From positions 32,247 through 96,246 of the forward strand of contig NZ_VUKA01000011.1 in the NCBI RefSeq assembly GCF_008386565.1: 64,000 bases of DNA, written 5' to 3'. Shown piece after piece: positions 51,982 to 60,669 of the stretch (positions within the stretch are counted from its first letter, which is position 1; the number at the start of each line of letters is the position of its first letter). The notes under the pieces were generated by a model, which worked only from the letters and a program-made list of their open reading frames with translations, was not told the origin of the DNA and ran no database searches. Source of the stretch: Teichococcus oryzae. GTDB taxonomy: Bacteria; Pseudomonadota; Alphaproteobacteria; Acetobacterales; Acetobacteraceae. The position numbers were made by a program, and so were the translations under genes.

Positions 51982-53579
51982 GGCGCGCGCCCGATAACCT
52001 GCATCATGTAGCCCTGCGGGGCATGCAGCTCAGCGGCCGTGGCCTGCATGTAGCGCATCACCGGCCCCGCCGCCGCCGTCATGGCAAGGCAGGTGGCCAG
52101 CAGCAGGATCACCGGGGCGATCTCGATGATTCCGACCCGCGGCACGGTCCGGCCCGTGGTGGCCCAAAGGCTGCGGATGCCGGCGCGCGTCATCGCCAGC
52201 ACGGTCGCGAAGCCCGACAGCACCAGCGCGGCCAGCAGTGCCCAGCCGGCCGTGGAAACCTCCACCGGTCCTTCCCCCAGCCCGGCCGGATTGAGGATGC
52301 CGGTCAGCATGGCGAATTTGGCGATGAAACCGGAAAGCGGCGGCAGCCCGGCCAGCACAAGGGCACAGCACAGGAAGCAGAGTCCCAGCACCGCCATGGT
52401 GGCGGGGATCGCCACGCCGATCTCGTCATCCAGCTGGTCATCGTCATCCTCGCCATCGCCGAAGGCTTCCAGGGTCACGGCCAGAACGTCGGCGCCAACA
52501 TCGCGCTCCCGCTCGATCAGCTCGATCAACAGGAACAGGGCGCCAATGCCGAGTGCCGAGCTGGCCAGGTAGAACAGGGCTCCACCGGTGACAGGCAACT
52601 GTCCCGCCCCCACCGCCGCCAGCAGCGTGCCGGAGGAGATAAGCACGCTGGCACCGGCCAGCCGCGCCAGATCCTGGGTGGCCAGCACCGAAACGGCGCC
52701 GAAAGCGATGGTGACGATGCCTCCGGCCAGCAGCCAGTCGCCACCGAAGCCTTCCGAAATCCCCGCCTCCGCGCCGAACAGAAGCAGCCACAGCCGCATC
52801 ACGGCATAGATGCCGACCTTGCTCATCATGGAGAAGATGGCCGCCGCTGGCGGGCTGACCACGGAATAGGTCGGCGCCAGCCAGAAGCCGACCGGCCACA
52901 TGGCCGCCTTCACCAGGAAGGCCATGCCGAGGATCGCCGCCCCGGCCTCCAGGATCGACCGGTTCTCCGCCGGCACCGCCGCGATCCGCTCGGCGAGGTC
53001 GGCCATGTTCAGCGTTCCGGCGACACCATAGATCATGGAAACGCCGATCAGGAACAGAAGGGAGGCCGCCAGGTTGATGGCGATGTAGTGCAGCCCCGCC
53101 TTGACGCGCGCGACCCCGGAGCCGTGCAGCGCCAGGCCATAGGAGGCCGCCAGCAGGACCTCGAAGAAGACGAACAGGTTGAACAGGTCGCCGGTCAGGA
53201 AGGCGCCGTTCAGGCCCATCAGCTGGAACTGGAACAGGGCGTGGAAGTGCACCCCCATCCGCTGCCAGCGCGTGAGCGAGAACACCAGGGCGGCGAGCCC
53301 CAGCAGCGCCGTCACCAGCAGCATCAATGCCGCCAGCCGGTCGGCCACCAGCACGATGCCGAAGCTCGCGGGCCAGTCGCCCAGCCGGTACACGGTGACA
53401 ACGCCGGCGCCGCCATCGGCATGCGCCTGGACGGCGAGGGAAATGGCGATCGCCAGCAGCAGCAGGGTGGAGCCGATGCCGATGGTGGCGCGGAGGCGCG
53501 ACCGCTTCTCCTCCAGCGGGATCATCGCGGCGCCCGCCAGCAGCGGCAGCAGGATCGGCAGGATGGCCAGATGTTGCAT
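51978..53579 (-). CDS. mrpD: Monovalent cation/H+ antiporter subunit D
   Basis: A 533-residue NuoM/N-like proton-channel subunit with about 14 hydrophobic helices. Conserved features include FFEVLLAASYGLALHG with the key Glu and FLVKAAMWPVGFWLAPTYS with the key Lys. An acidic loop (GDGEDDDDQLDDE) before the penultimate helices is typical of the rhizobial PhaD type, which hints at K+ rather than Na+ exchange. The start at 53579 lies 8 bases after the mrpC stop. Confidence 0.94.
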   Translation of the reverse strand: MQHLAILPILLPLLAGAAMIPLEEKRSRLRATIGIGSTLLLLAIAISLAVQAHADGGAGVVTVYRLGDWPASFGIVLVADRLAALMLLVTALLGLAALVFSLTRWQRMGVHFHALFQFQLMGLNGAFLTGDLFNLFVFFEVLLAASYGLALHGSGVARVKAGLHYIAINLAASLLFLIGVSMIYGVAGTLNMADLAERIAAVPAENRSILEAGAAILGMAFLVKAAMWPVGFWLAPTYSVVSPPAAAIFSMMSKVGIYAVMRLWLLLFGAEAGISEGFGGDWLLAGGIVTIAFGAVSVLATQDLARLAGASVLISSGTLLAAVGAGQLPVTGGALFYLASSALGIGALFLLIELIERERDVGADVLAVTLEAFGDGEDDDDQLDDEIGVAIPATMAVLGLCFLCCALVLAGLPPLSGFIAKFAMLTGILNPAGLGEGPVEVSTAGWALLAALVLSGFATVLAMTRAGIRSLWATTGRTVPRVGIIEIAPVILLLATCLAMTAAAGPVMRYMQATAAELHAPQGYMMQVIGRAP

Positions 53580-53587
53580 CAACCCGC

Positions 53588-53932
53588 TCACCGGTCGCGC
53601 GCCCGGCCATCCACATGGTCGCCGCCGGTCAGGCCGCGGGCCGCCATCATCACCACCAGGAACAGGGCGGTGGTGGCGAAGCCGATCACGATGGCGGTCA
53701 GCACCAGCGCCTGCGGCAGCGGATCGGCGAACACCGCCGGGTCGCCCATGGTGCCGGGCTCCAGCACCGGCGGGCGGCCGACGGGGAAGCGGCCCATGCT
53801 GAAGATGAACAGGTTGACGGCATAGGACAGCAGCGACAGGCCGATGATGACCTGGAAGGTGCGCGGCCGCATCAGCAGCCATACGCCGGAGCCGCCGAGC
53901 ACGCCGATGGCGAGGGCAAGGATCAGTTCCAT
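53588..53932 (-). CDS. mrpC: Monovalent cation/H+ antiporter subunit C
   Basis: A 114-residue NuoK-like subunit with three helices. GVWLLMRPRTFQVIIGLSLLSYAVNLFIFSMG is characteristic. The ATG at 53932 overlaps the mrpA stop by one base (TGATG); a TTG one codon earlier is less likely. Confidence 0.93.
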   Translation of the reverse strand: MELILALAIGVLGGSGVWLLMRPRTFQVIIGLSLLSYAVNLFIFSMGRFPVGRPPVLEPGTMGDPAVFADPLPQALVLTAIVIGFATTALFLVVMMAARGLTGGDHVDGRARDR

Positions 53933-56820
53933 CAATCGTCTCCGGCGGCCATGGCGGGAAGGCTGGGGGACACAACGGGTGGAGGCGCGGCGCGCTGGCT
54001 GCGCACCGACTGGTGCGCAATGGCGATGAGCATCAGCACCGTGGCACCGAAGACCAGGCAGAAGACGCCGAGGTCGAACAGCATCGCGCTGGCCATCGGC
54101 AGCTTCCCCAGCCAGCCAAGATCGGCATAGGCGAAGTAGGAGGTCAGGAAGGGCCGCCCCACCACCATGGCGCCAAGGCCGGTTCCGGCGGCCAGAAGCA
54201 GCCCGCCGCCCATCCAGCGCAGCGGGCGGACCCGCAGATGGTCCTCCACCCAGCGCGTGCCGGCCACCATGTATTGCAGCAGGATGGCCACGGACATCAT
54301 CAGGCCGGCCGCGAAGCCGCCGCCCGGCAGGTCATGGCCGCGCAGCAGCAGGAAGATGGAAACCACGCCGATCACCGGAAACATCAGCCGCATCAGCACG
54401 CCCGGGGCCAGCAGCCAGGCGCCGGCATCGCCCTGCTGCTGCTCCGGCACGCCGATGCTCTCGGCCGCGGGGCGGAAGCGGCGCAGCAAGGCATAAACCG
54501 TCAGCGCCACGATGCCGAGAACGGCGATCTCGCCCATCGTGTCGAAGCCGCGGAAATCCACCAGGATCACGTTCACCACATTGGTTCCGCCGCCTTCCGT
54601 ATAGGCCCGCTCCAGGAAATGACGGGAAATGCCGTCGGGTGAGACGCGGGTCATGGTGGCGTAGGACAGGGCAGTCAGCCCGGCGCCGGCAGCTACCGCG
54701 ACGCCCAGGTCGCGCAGGCGCCGCGCCCGTGCCTTGAAGCTGCCCGAGCCACGCTCCTCCATGCGCTTCGGCAGCCAGCGCAGGCCCAGCAGCAGCAGAA
54801 CGGTGGTCACGACCTCCACCATGAGCTGCGTCAATGCCAAGTCCGGCGCGGAGAACCAGACAAAGGTCATGCAGGTGACCAGGCCCGCGCCGCCCAGCAG
54901 GATCAGCGCCGCCAGACGATGGTATTTCGCTTGGTAGGCGGCCCCGATGGCGCAGCCGCCGCCAACGATCCAGATCAGCGCCACCACCGGGTCGATGCTG
55001 GTCAGGGCCACCTCGCCGGGGGAAAGGCCATAAGGAAGCAGGGCCAGGGTGGCGGCGAGAATGGTCACGCACACCATCAGGCGCAGCTGCATCTGCAGCC
55101 GGCTGGTGCCCATCAGCCGTTCCAGCGTGCGGGCGAAGCGCCAGGACAGGAACACCATCGCCTGATCGAAGATGCGTCGACCATCGAGGCCGCGCAGCAA
55201 GGGCGTGCCCTCGACACCGCTCCTCAGATGGGGCTGCAGCAGATGGTAGAGCAGCACGCCGCCGGCCAGGGCGAACAGGCTCATCACCAGCGGCAGGTTG
55301 AAGCCGTGCCACACCGCCAGGCTGTATTCCGGCGTCGCGTCGCCCAGCACCGAGCGCACGGCGACATCGAGATAGGGGCCGATCGTCGCCGCGGGCAGCA
55401 CGCCCACCACCATGCAGCCCAACACCAGGATCTCGACCGGCACGCGCATCCATTGCGGTGGCTCATGCGGCTTGCGCGGCAGGTCGTCGGTCGGCGGGCC
55501 GAAGAAGGCGCCATGGATGAAGCGGAGCGAATAGGTCACGGCGAAGATGCCGGCCACGGTGGCCACCAGCGGCAGCATGCTGTGCATCAGGGTCGGGGCG
55601 CTGGCGGCGGTCAGCGCCTCTGTGAAGAACATTTCCTTGGAGATGAAGCCGTTGAGCAGCGGCACGCCGGCCATGGCCGCCGCCGCCACAAGGGCGAGGC
55701 GCGCGGTGAAGGGCATGCTTTCGTTGAGGCCGCTGAGGCGCCGGATGTCGCGCGTGCCCGTTTCATGGTCGATGATGCCGGCGGCCATGAACAGCGACGC
55801 CTTGAAGGTGGCGTGGTTCATGGTGTGGAAGATGGCCGCCACCATCGCCAACGGGCTGCTCAGGCTGAGCAGCAAGGTGATCAGCCCGAGATGGCTGATG
55901 GTGGAGTAGGCCAGCAATCCCTTCAGGTCATGCTGGAAGATGGCAACATAGGCGCCCACCAGCAGCGTGATCATCCCTGAGGCGCCCAGGATCCAGAACC
56001 ACGCCTCCGTGCCCGCCATCACCGGCCACAGCCGCGCCATCAGGAAGATTCCGGCCTTCACCAGCGTCGCCGAATGAAGATAAGCGGAAACCGGCGTCGG
56101 CGCCGCCATCGCCTGCGGCAGCCAGAAATGGAAAGGGAACTGGGCACTTTTCGTCAGGGCGCCCATCAGGATCAGGATCAGCGTCGGCAGGTAGAGGGAA
56201 TGCGAACGGATGACATCCCCCGAGGCCAGCACCCGCTCCAGATCATAGGAACCGACGATGTGGCCGAGCAGCAGCATGCCCGCCAGCAATGCGAGCCCGC
56301 CCGCCGAGGTGACGGTCAACGCCATGCGCGCGCCGTCCCGCGCCGACGCCGAATGCTGCCAATAACCGATCAACAGGAAAGAGAAGAGGCTGGTCAGTTC
56401 CCAGAAGAAAACGAGCTGGATCAGGTTGCCCGACAGCACCAACCCCATCATCGAGCCCATGAAAGCCAACAGAAAGGCGAAGAACCGCGGGATCGGATCT
56501 TCCTGCGACATGTAGTAGCGGGCGTAGAGCACCACCAGGAAGCCGATGCCAGCGATCATCACGGCGAAGACGGAGGCGAAGCCGTCCATCCGCAGGATCA
56601 GATTGAGGCCAAGTTCCGGCACCCAGGGAATTTCGAAGCGCGGCACGGCGCCATTGGCGATGGAGGCGTAGCAGAGCCACACCATGCACAGCGACAACAG
56701 CGCAACGCCGCCGGCCAGCCAGGCTTCCAGGTGGCGGGCATTGTTCGGCAACAGCGCGGCAATGGCGGCACCCAGATAGGGAAGAAGGATCGCGGCCGAG
56801 AGGTAAAGGGCGTCAGGCAT
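53932..56820 (-). CDS. mrpA: Monovalent cation/H+ antiporter subunit A, fused A-B form
   Basis: A 962-residue subunit joining MrpA and MrpB. The NuoL-like N-terminal part has the key Glu in FWELTSLFSFLLIGYWQ and the Lys in ALTKSAQFPFHFWLPQAM. The MrpA-specific C-terminal part follows (from about 600), then the MrpB domain (RLMFPVIGVVSIFLLLRGHDLPGGGFAAGLMMS, about 830-960). About 20 hydrophobic helices are expected. It is the largest subunit of a secondary antiporter that swaps Na+ or K+ for protons, giving pH and salt tolerance. A PTS IIA gene lies 62 bases upstream in the same direction. Confidence 0.94.
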   Translation of the reverse strand: MPDALYLSAAILLPYLGAAIAALLPNNARHLEAWLAGGVALLSLCMVWLCYASIANGAVPRFEIPWVPELGLNLILRMDGFASVFAVMIAGIGFLVVLYARYYMSQEDPIPRFFAFLLAFMGSMMGLVLSGNLIQLVFFWELTSLFSFLLIGYWQHSASARDGARMALTVTSAGGLALLAGMLLLGHIVGSYDLERVLASGDVIRSHSLYLPTLILILMGALTKSAQFPFHFWLPQAMAAPTPVSAYLHSATLVKAGIFLMARLWPVMAGTEAWFWILGASGMITLLVGAYVAIFQHDLKGLLAYSTISHLGLITLLLSLSSPLAMVAAIFHTMNHATFKASLFMAAGIIDHETGTRDIRRLSGLNESMPFTARLALVAAAAMAGVPLLNGFISKEMFFTEALTAASAPTLMHSMLPLVATVAGIFAVTYSLRFIHGAFFGPPTDDLPRKPHEPPQWMRVPVEILVLGCMVVGVLPAATIGPYLDVAVRSVLGDATPEYSLAVWHGFNLPLVMSLFALAGGVLLYHLLQPHLRSGVEGTPLLRGLDGRRIFDQAMVFLSWRFARTLERLMGTSRLQMQLRLMVCVTILAATLALLPYGLSPGEVALTSIDPVVALIWIVGGGCAIGAAYQAKYHRLAALILLGGAGLVTCMTFVWFSAPDLALTQLMVEVVTTVLLLLGLRWLPKRMEERGSGSFKARARRLRDLGVAVAAGAGLTALSYATMTRVSPDGISRHFLERAYTEGGGTNVVNVILVDFRGFDTMGEIAVLGIVALTVYALLRRFRPAAESIGVPEQQQGDAGAWLLAPGVLMRLMFPVIGVVSIFLLLRGHDLPGGGFAAGLMMSVAILLQYMVAGTRWVEDHLRVRPLRWMGGGLLLAAGTGLGAMVVGRPFLTSYFAYADLGWLGKLPMASAMLFDLGVFCLVFGATVLMLIAIAHQSVRSQRAAPPPVVSPSLPAMAAGDD

Positions 56821-56882
56821 CAGGCGCCGTGCTCTCCGTCAGGTCGTGAAGGGGCCGCACCCCGGCGGGGCGCTCGCGTGTG

Positions 56883-57359
56883 TCAGAACTCTTCGGGCTC
56901 GTCATTGTCCTGATTGGCGCCCTGCAACAGCGCCAGCGCCTCGCTGGCGGAAGCGGCCTTGCGGAGCCGGCGCGGAAGCTGGCTGCCACGGAGGGAGCGG
57001 CAGATATCCGACAAGGCGGGCAGGAAGCCTTCCGAGGTTTCCTCCGGCCAAAGCACCAGAAAGACCAGGTCGACCCTTTCCCCGTCCCGCGCCTCGAATT
57101 CGATGGGGGTTTCCAGGCGGGCCAGGATGGCCAGGGGCTGCTCCAGCCCTGCCATCCGCGCATGCGGCAGGGCGATGCCCCGGCCCAGCGCGGTGGAGCC
57201 GAGTTTCTCCCGCCCTTGCAACGCTTCCAGGATATCCTTGCCGGGATGGTTGAGGCGCTCAGCCGCTTCCGTGGCCAGCATTTCGAGCAGCTCGGCCTTG
57301 TCCGCCGGATGAAGCCTGAGAACGCCTTCCTCGCGTGGAAACAGGTCCGCTAGTGCCAT
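56883..57359 (-). CDS. PTS IIA-type protein (PtsN-like)
   Basis: A 158-residue EIIA(Ntr/Fru)-type domain. The phospho-acceptor is H66 in GIALPHARM, and FLVLWPEE with the following helices completes the fold. No IIB or IIC part is present, so it is regulatory rather than a sugar transporter. The ATG at 57359 has GGAGG 5 bases upstream; a TTG four codons earlier is less likely. It lies 62 bases before mrpA in the same direction. Because nitrogen-PTS IIA proteins control K+ uptake systems in other bacteria, control of the antiporter by phosphorylation is a fair inference. Confidence 0.87.
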   Translation of the reverse strand: MALADLFPREEGVLRLHPADKAELLEMLATEAAERLNHPGKDILEALQGREKLGSTALGRGIALPHARMAGLEQPLAILARLETPIEFEARDGERVDLVFLVLWPEETSEGFLPALSDICRSLRGSQLPRRLRKAASASEALALLQGANQDNDEPEEF

Positions 57360-57514
57360 CTGCTCCTCCAACCATTTGCTCCGGGCACGCCTTGCTCAGG
57401 GCGCAGCGTCCCCGATGATCGCCATGCCTGCCCTGTCCGGGATGCGAGCACAACGCCGGAAGAGGCGCTTTGGAGGCACCGCGGCGCCTGCCGGGCCATT
57501 TCCGGACCACGGGG

Positions 57515-57543
57515 TATATATTTTAATATTTCCTGCTTTCCAA
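57515..57543 (-). promoter_or_regulatory. Candidate sigma-70 promoter for the ptsN-mrp operon
   Basis: On the minus strand TTGGAA (57543-57538) is followed after exactly 17 bases by TATATA (57520-57515), a good vegetative promoter match in an otherwise GC-rich region. Transcription would begin near 57508, about 150 bases before the IIA start. Confidence 0.45.
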
Positions 57544-57845
57544 CACTGCGGAAGGAAATTAACGGACTTCCTGGACACTGATCCTGGCCCGAACCAGAAA
57601 GATTGTTTCGGATGTAATGGCTCGGAGATTGGGCAAAACATCGTACAAATCGCCCTTGTCAAAGGCCTGTTCTTCTTCTTTTGGCTGACAAGTCGATCAA
57701 AGCCGCCTTCTTGCGCCACATTGCTGGCTTCAGGCTTCCGAAGCATTTGTCGCGCCCAGAACCTGAAGCGGTTCCATGATGCAAGGAAGCTCACACCGGC
57801 AAGAAGCGAGCTGACGATGGCTCCTGGGCCGCGCCTTCAGGCGGT

Positions 57846-57866
57846 GGAGGCGGACATTCCGCCTCC
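57846..57866 (-). terminator. Hairpin after the NitT/TauT permease gene
   Basis: A perfect 9-bp stem (57846-57854 with 57858-57866, GGAGGCGGA/TCCGCCTCC) and a 3-base loop begin 7 bases after the permease stop on the minus strand. No T-run is seen. It closes the five-gene operon. Confidence 0.5.
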
Positions 57867-57873
57867 GCCCCTG

Positions 57874-58701
57874 TCAGCGGGATGGCGCTTCCGCCGCGTG
57901 CCAGCGATACAGCGCACGCGCCAGGGCATCGAGCAGGAAGCCCAGAAGCCCGATCAGCACAACGACGCCCATCAGCTCGGAATAAGCCAGCCGGTCGCGT
58001 GTATCGAGCACCAGATAGCCAAGGCCCCCGGAAACGCCCAGCATCTCGGCCGGTACCAGCACGATCCAGAGGATGCCAATGGCCAGACGCGTGCCGGTCA
58101 GGACCGGTGCCAGGATGCCGGGCAGGATGATGCGGCTGAGGGTTTCCCACCGCGTCGCCGCGAGGCTACGGGCCAGCAGCAGCCAGCGCCGGTCCAGCCG
58201 CCGCACGCCTTCGGCGGTGCTGAGCAGCACCGGCCACACCGCCGCGAAGGCCAGCAGGAAATAGATGGGCGCATCGCCGACGCCGAACAGCATCACCGCC
58301 AGCGGCATCCAGGACAGGGGCGAGATCATCCGCAGGAACTGGAAGGCGGGGGAGGTCGCGGCCTCCACCACCCGCAGGCCGCCGACCGCCAGCCCCAGCG
58401 GCACGCCCACCAGCAATGCCGCGCCCAGCCCCACCAGGACGCGCTTCAGGCTGAGCCAGACATGCAGGAACAGGTCGCCATGCCGCGTCAGCTCCACCAG
58501 GCTGCCCAGCGCCGCACCGGGCGCGAAGCGGCGGGCGAAGCCATCCGGCTCGGCCAGCGGGCCTGTGCCCAGCCACCACAAGGCCAGCAGCAGCAGCAGG
58601 CCGGCGGCCCCCAGCGCGCCACGCTGCCAGCCGAAGCCCCCGGCGGCAGGCCGCGCCCCCAGGTGGGCGGCCAGGGAAGGCGGGCTGGTGGTGATGCTCA
58701 T
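57874..58701 (-). CDS. ABC transporter permease (NitT/TauT/SsuC family)
   Basis: A 275-residue inner-membrane permease with about six helices. SLKRVLVGLGAALLVGVPLGLAVG and the EAA-loop stretch ARSLAATRWETLSRIILPGILAPVLTGTRLAIG are typical of SsuC/TauC/NrtB. The ATG overlaps the binding-protein stop by 4 bases. It is the last gene of the operon. Likely cargo is a sulfonate, nitrate-like anion or pyrimidine precursor; the flavin enzyme upstream favours a sulfonate or other organosulfur compound. Confidence 0.9.
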   Translation of the reverse strand: MSITTSPPSLAAHLGARPAAGGFGWQRGALGAAGLLLLLALWWLGTGPLAEPDGFARRFAPGAALGSLVELTRHGDLFLHVWLSLKRVLVGLGAALLVGVPLGLAVGGLRVVEAATSPAFQFLRMISPLSWMPLAVMLFGVGDAPIYFLLAFAAVWPVLLSTAEGVRRLDRRWLLLARSLAATRWETLSRIILPGILAPVLTGTRLAIGILWIVLVPAEMLGVSGGLGYLVLDTRDRLAYSELMGVVVLIGLLGFLLDALARALYRWHAAEAPSR

Positions 58702-59891
58702 GCCGAAACCACCTCGCTGCGGGTAAAGCTGTCGGGGATGCCGAACATGCCAGGCCCGCCGGCGGATGCGATGGCGGCCCGCACGAAGCGGTCATCCACC
58801 AGTTCCCGCGCGGCCCGGGCCGGGTCCAGCGCGTCGAGGAAGGCGCGGTTGCCCTCGATGAGCGTGTGCTTCAGCAGCCGCACCAGTTCCTCCGTGTAGG
58901 AAGGAAAGGGATAGGGCTGGAAGTCGATGCGCCGATTGCTCCATTCCGCGTGCCGGATGGCGCCCGAGGCCAGATAGGTGGCGCGGTCGGCCTCGGCGGG
59001 GGCCAGCACCTTGGCCAGCACGGCGGCCGGATGCGGCGTGTAGCGGTTGGGGTTCTCGCGGGACAGGATCTGCGCCGTTTCGGCGCGGTTGTCGCGGATC
59101 CAGGCCTGTGCCTTGACCACCGCGTTGACCACCTTCTGCGACCATTCGGGGCGGCGCTGCAAATCGCTTTCCTGCATCGCCACCACGCAGCAGGCGTGGT
59201 CGCGCCACACATCGCCGGTGAAGCGCAGGACCTTGCCGACGCCCTGCGCCTCGGCGGCGGCGTTGAAGGGCTCGGCCACGATGTATCCGGCGATGCGCTT
59301 CGTGGCGAGGGCGGGCACCATGTCGGCCGGCGGCATCACCACCAGCGCCACCTCGTCCGCCGCCGGCGCCGCGCCGCCGCGCGTCACCACGGGCTTCAGC
59401 CCATTGGCCCGCAGCAGGGCGCCCAGCACCACGTTGTGGATGGAATACCAGAACGGAATGGCCACGGTCTGGCCGCCCAGCGCGCGCACATCCTGGATCC
59501 CGGGCTGCACCGTCAGCCCCGAGCCGTCGAGATGGTTCCACGCCACGACCTTCAGCGGCGCCTGGCCGCCGAAACGGGCCCAGATGGTCATCGGCGAAAG
59601 CAGATGCACCACATCCACCTGGCCGGACAGAAAGGCCTCGATCACCTGCGCCCAGGAGCGCAGCAGCACCGGCTTCTCCGCGCGCAGCCCCTCGGCCTCG
59701 AACATGCCGCGCGCATGGGCCACCAGCAGCGGCGTGGCGTCGGTGATGGGCAGGTAGCCGATGCGGACGGGGGCATCCGGCCCGGGTTGCGCGCGGGCGG
59801 CACGGGCCCGCAGCAACGGCGCCGCGCCGGCGGCTGTGAACAGGCCGGCCAGGCGCAAGGTGTCGCGGCGGGAGAAGAACTCGCTGTCCAT
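58698..59891 (-). CDS. NitT/TauT-type ABC transporter substrate-binding protein
   Basis: A 397-residue exported receptor. The Tat-type signal is SRRDTLRLAG (Arg at residues 8-9), with cleavage after ARA near residue 34. IGYLPITDATPLLVAHARGMFEAEGL is the CmpA/NrtA/SsuA start of the mature fold. A long C-terminal half resembles NrtA-type proteins more than SsuA. GGAG lies 8 bases upstream of the ATG. Tat export suggests folding, perhaps with a bound ligand, before secretion. Confidence 0.88.
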   Translation of the reverse strand: MDSEFFSRRDTLRLAGLFTAAGAAPLLRARAARAQPGPDAPVRIGYLPITDATPLLVAHARGMFEAEGLRAEKPVLLRSWAQVIEAFLSGQVDVVHLLSPMTIWARFGGQAPLKVVAWNHLDGSGLTVQPGIQDVRALGGQTVAIPFWYSIHNVVLGALLRANGLKPVVTRGGAAPAADEVALVVMPPADMVPALATKRIAGYIVAEPFNAAAEAQGVGKVLRFTGDVWRDHACCVVAMQESDLQRRPEWSQKVVNAVVKAQAWIRDNRAETAQILSRENPNRYTPHPAAVLAKVLAPAEADRATYLASGAIRHAEWSNRRIDFQPYPFPSYTEELVRLLKHTLIEGNRAFLDALDPARAARELVDDRFVRAAIASAGGPGMFGIPDSFTRSEVVSA

Positions 59892-59904
59892 GGGGACGGC
59901 TCCG

Positions 59905-60669
59905 TCAGTGGCGGCGCAAGGTGGCGTGCAGGGCCTGCAGGATCTCGACGCGTAGCGCGCCCAGTTCCGCCAGCAGGTCGTGGCGGGGATGCGGCAGGTC
60001 GATGCGCCAGTCCCCGACCAGTCCGGCGGGGCTGCCGCCGAGCAGAACCACGCGGTGCGCCAGAAGCAGCGCCTCGTCGATGTCGTGGGTGATCAGCAGG
60101 GTGGCCGGGCGGCGCTCCGCCACCACCTGCAGCAGCAGGCGCTGCATCTCGGCCCGTGTCACCTCGTCCAGCGCGCCGAAGGGCTCGTCCAGCAGCAGCA
60201 CCTCGGGCCGCCGTGCCAGACAGCGCGCCAGCCCCGCCCGGCTGGCCATGCCGCCGGAAAGCTGGGCCGGATGCAGTTGCCGCGCATGGCGCAACCCGAC
60301 CGCGGCGATGGCATCATCCACCCGCGCCTGCCGCTCCGCCGGTGACAGCGCCGGCTGATGGCGGAAATCCAGCCCAAAGCCGACATTCTTTTCCAAGGTC
60401 AGCCATGGCAGCAGCGCCGGGTCCTGAAAGGCCAGCGCGATCCGGGGATGGGTGCCGCTGAGCGGGGCGCCATGGATGCGGATCTCGCCGCCGCTGGGGG
60501 TTTCCAGCCCGGCCAGCGTCCGCAACAGGCTGGACTTGCCGACGCCGCTCGGGCCCAGCAGCGCGACGACCTCCCCCGGATGCAGGTCGATGTCGAAACC
60601 GGCCAGCACCGGCTGCGCCGCCCCGGGGAAGCGCAGCGTCAGGTGACGGGCGGAGAAGCTGGCGCTCAT
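59905..60669 (-). CDS. ABC transporter ATP-binding protein (SsuB/TauB family)
   Basis: A 254-residue ATPase. Walker A is GPSGVGKSS (residues 39-47), the Q-loop FQDPALLPWLT, the signature LSGGM (137-141) and Walker B LLLDEPFGALDE, with the His switch in ITHDIDEALLLA. The signature LSGGMASRAGLARCLA lacks the QRV found in most family members. The ATG overlaps the upstream stop by 4 bases. Confidence 0.92.
   Translation of the reverse strand: MSASFSARHLTLRFPGAAQPVLAGFDIDLHPGEVVALLGPSGVGKSSLLRTLAGLETPSGGEIRIHGAPLSGTHPRIALAFQDPALLPWLTLEKNVGFGLDFRHQPALSPAERQARVDDAIAAVGLRHARQLHPAQLSGGMASRAGLARCLARRPEVLLLDEPFGALDEVTRAEMQRLLLQVVAERRPATLLITHDIDEALLLAHRVVLLGGSPAGLVGDWRIDLPHPRHDLLAELGALRVEILQALHATLRRH

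Larger units (their letters stand above)
57360..57873. other. Intergenic region upstream of the ptsN-mrp operon
   Basis: No supported gene lies in these 514 bases. It holds a likely leftward promoter (57515-57543), a patch of lower GC from about 57510 to 57740, and a hairpin next to the permease stop. The AT-richer part could encode a small RNA, but no clear boundaries are visible. Confidence 0.5.
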
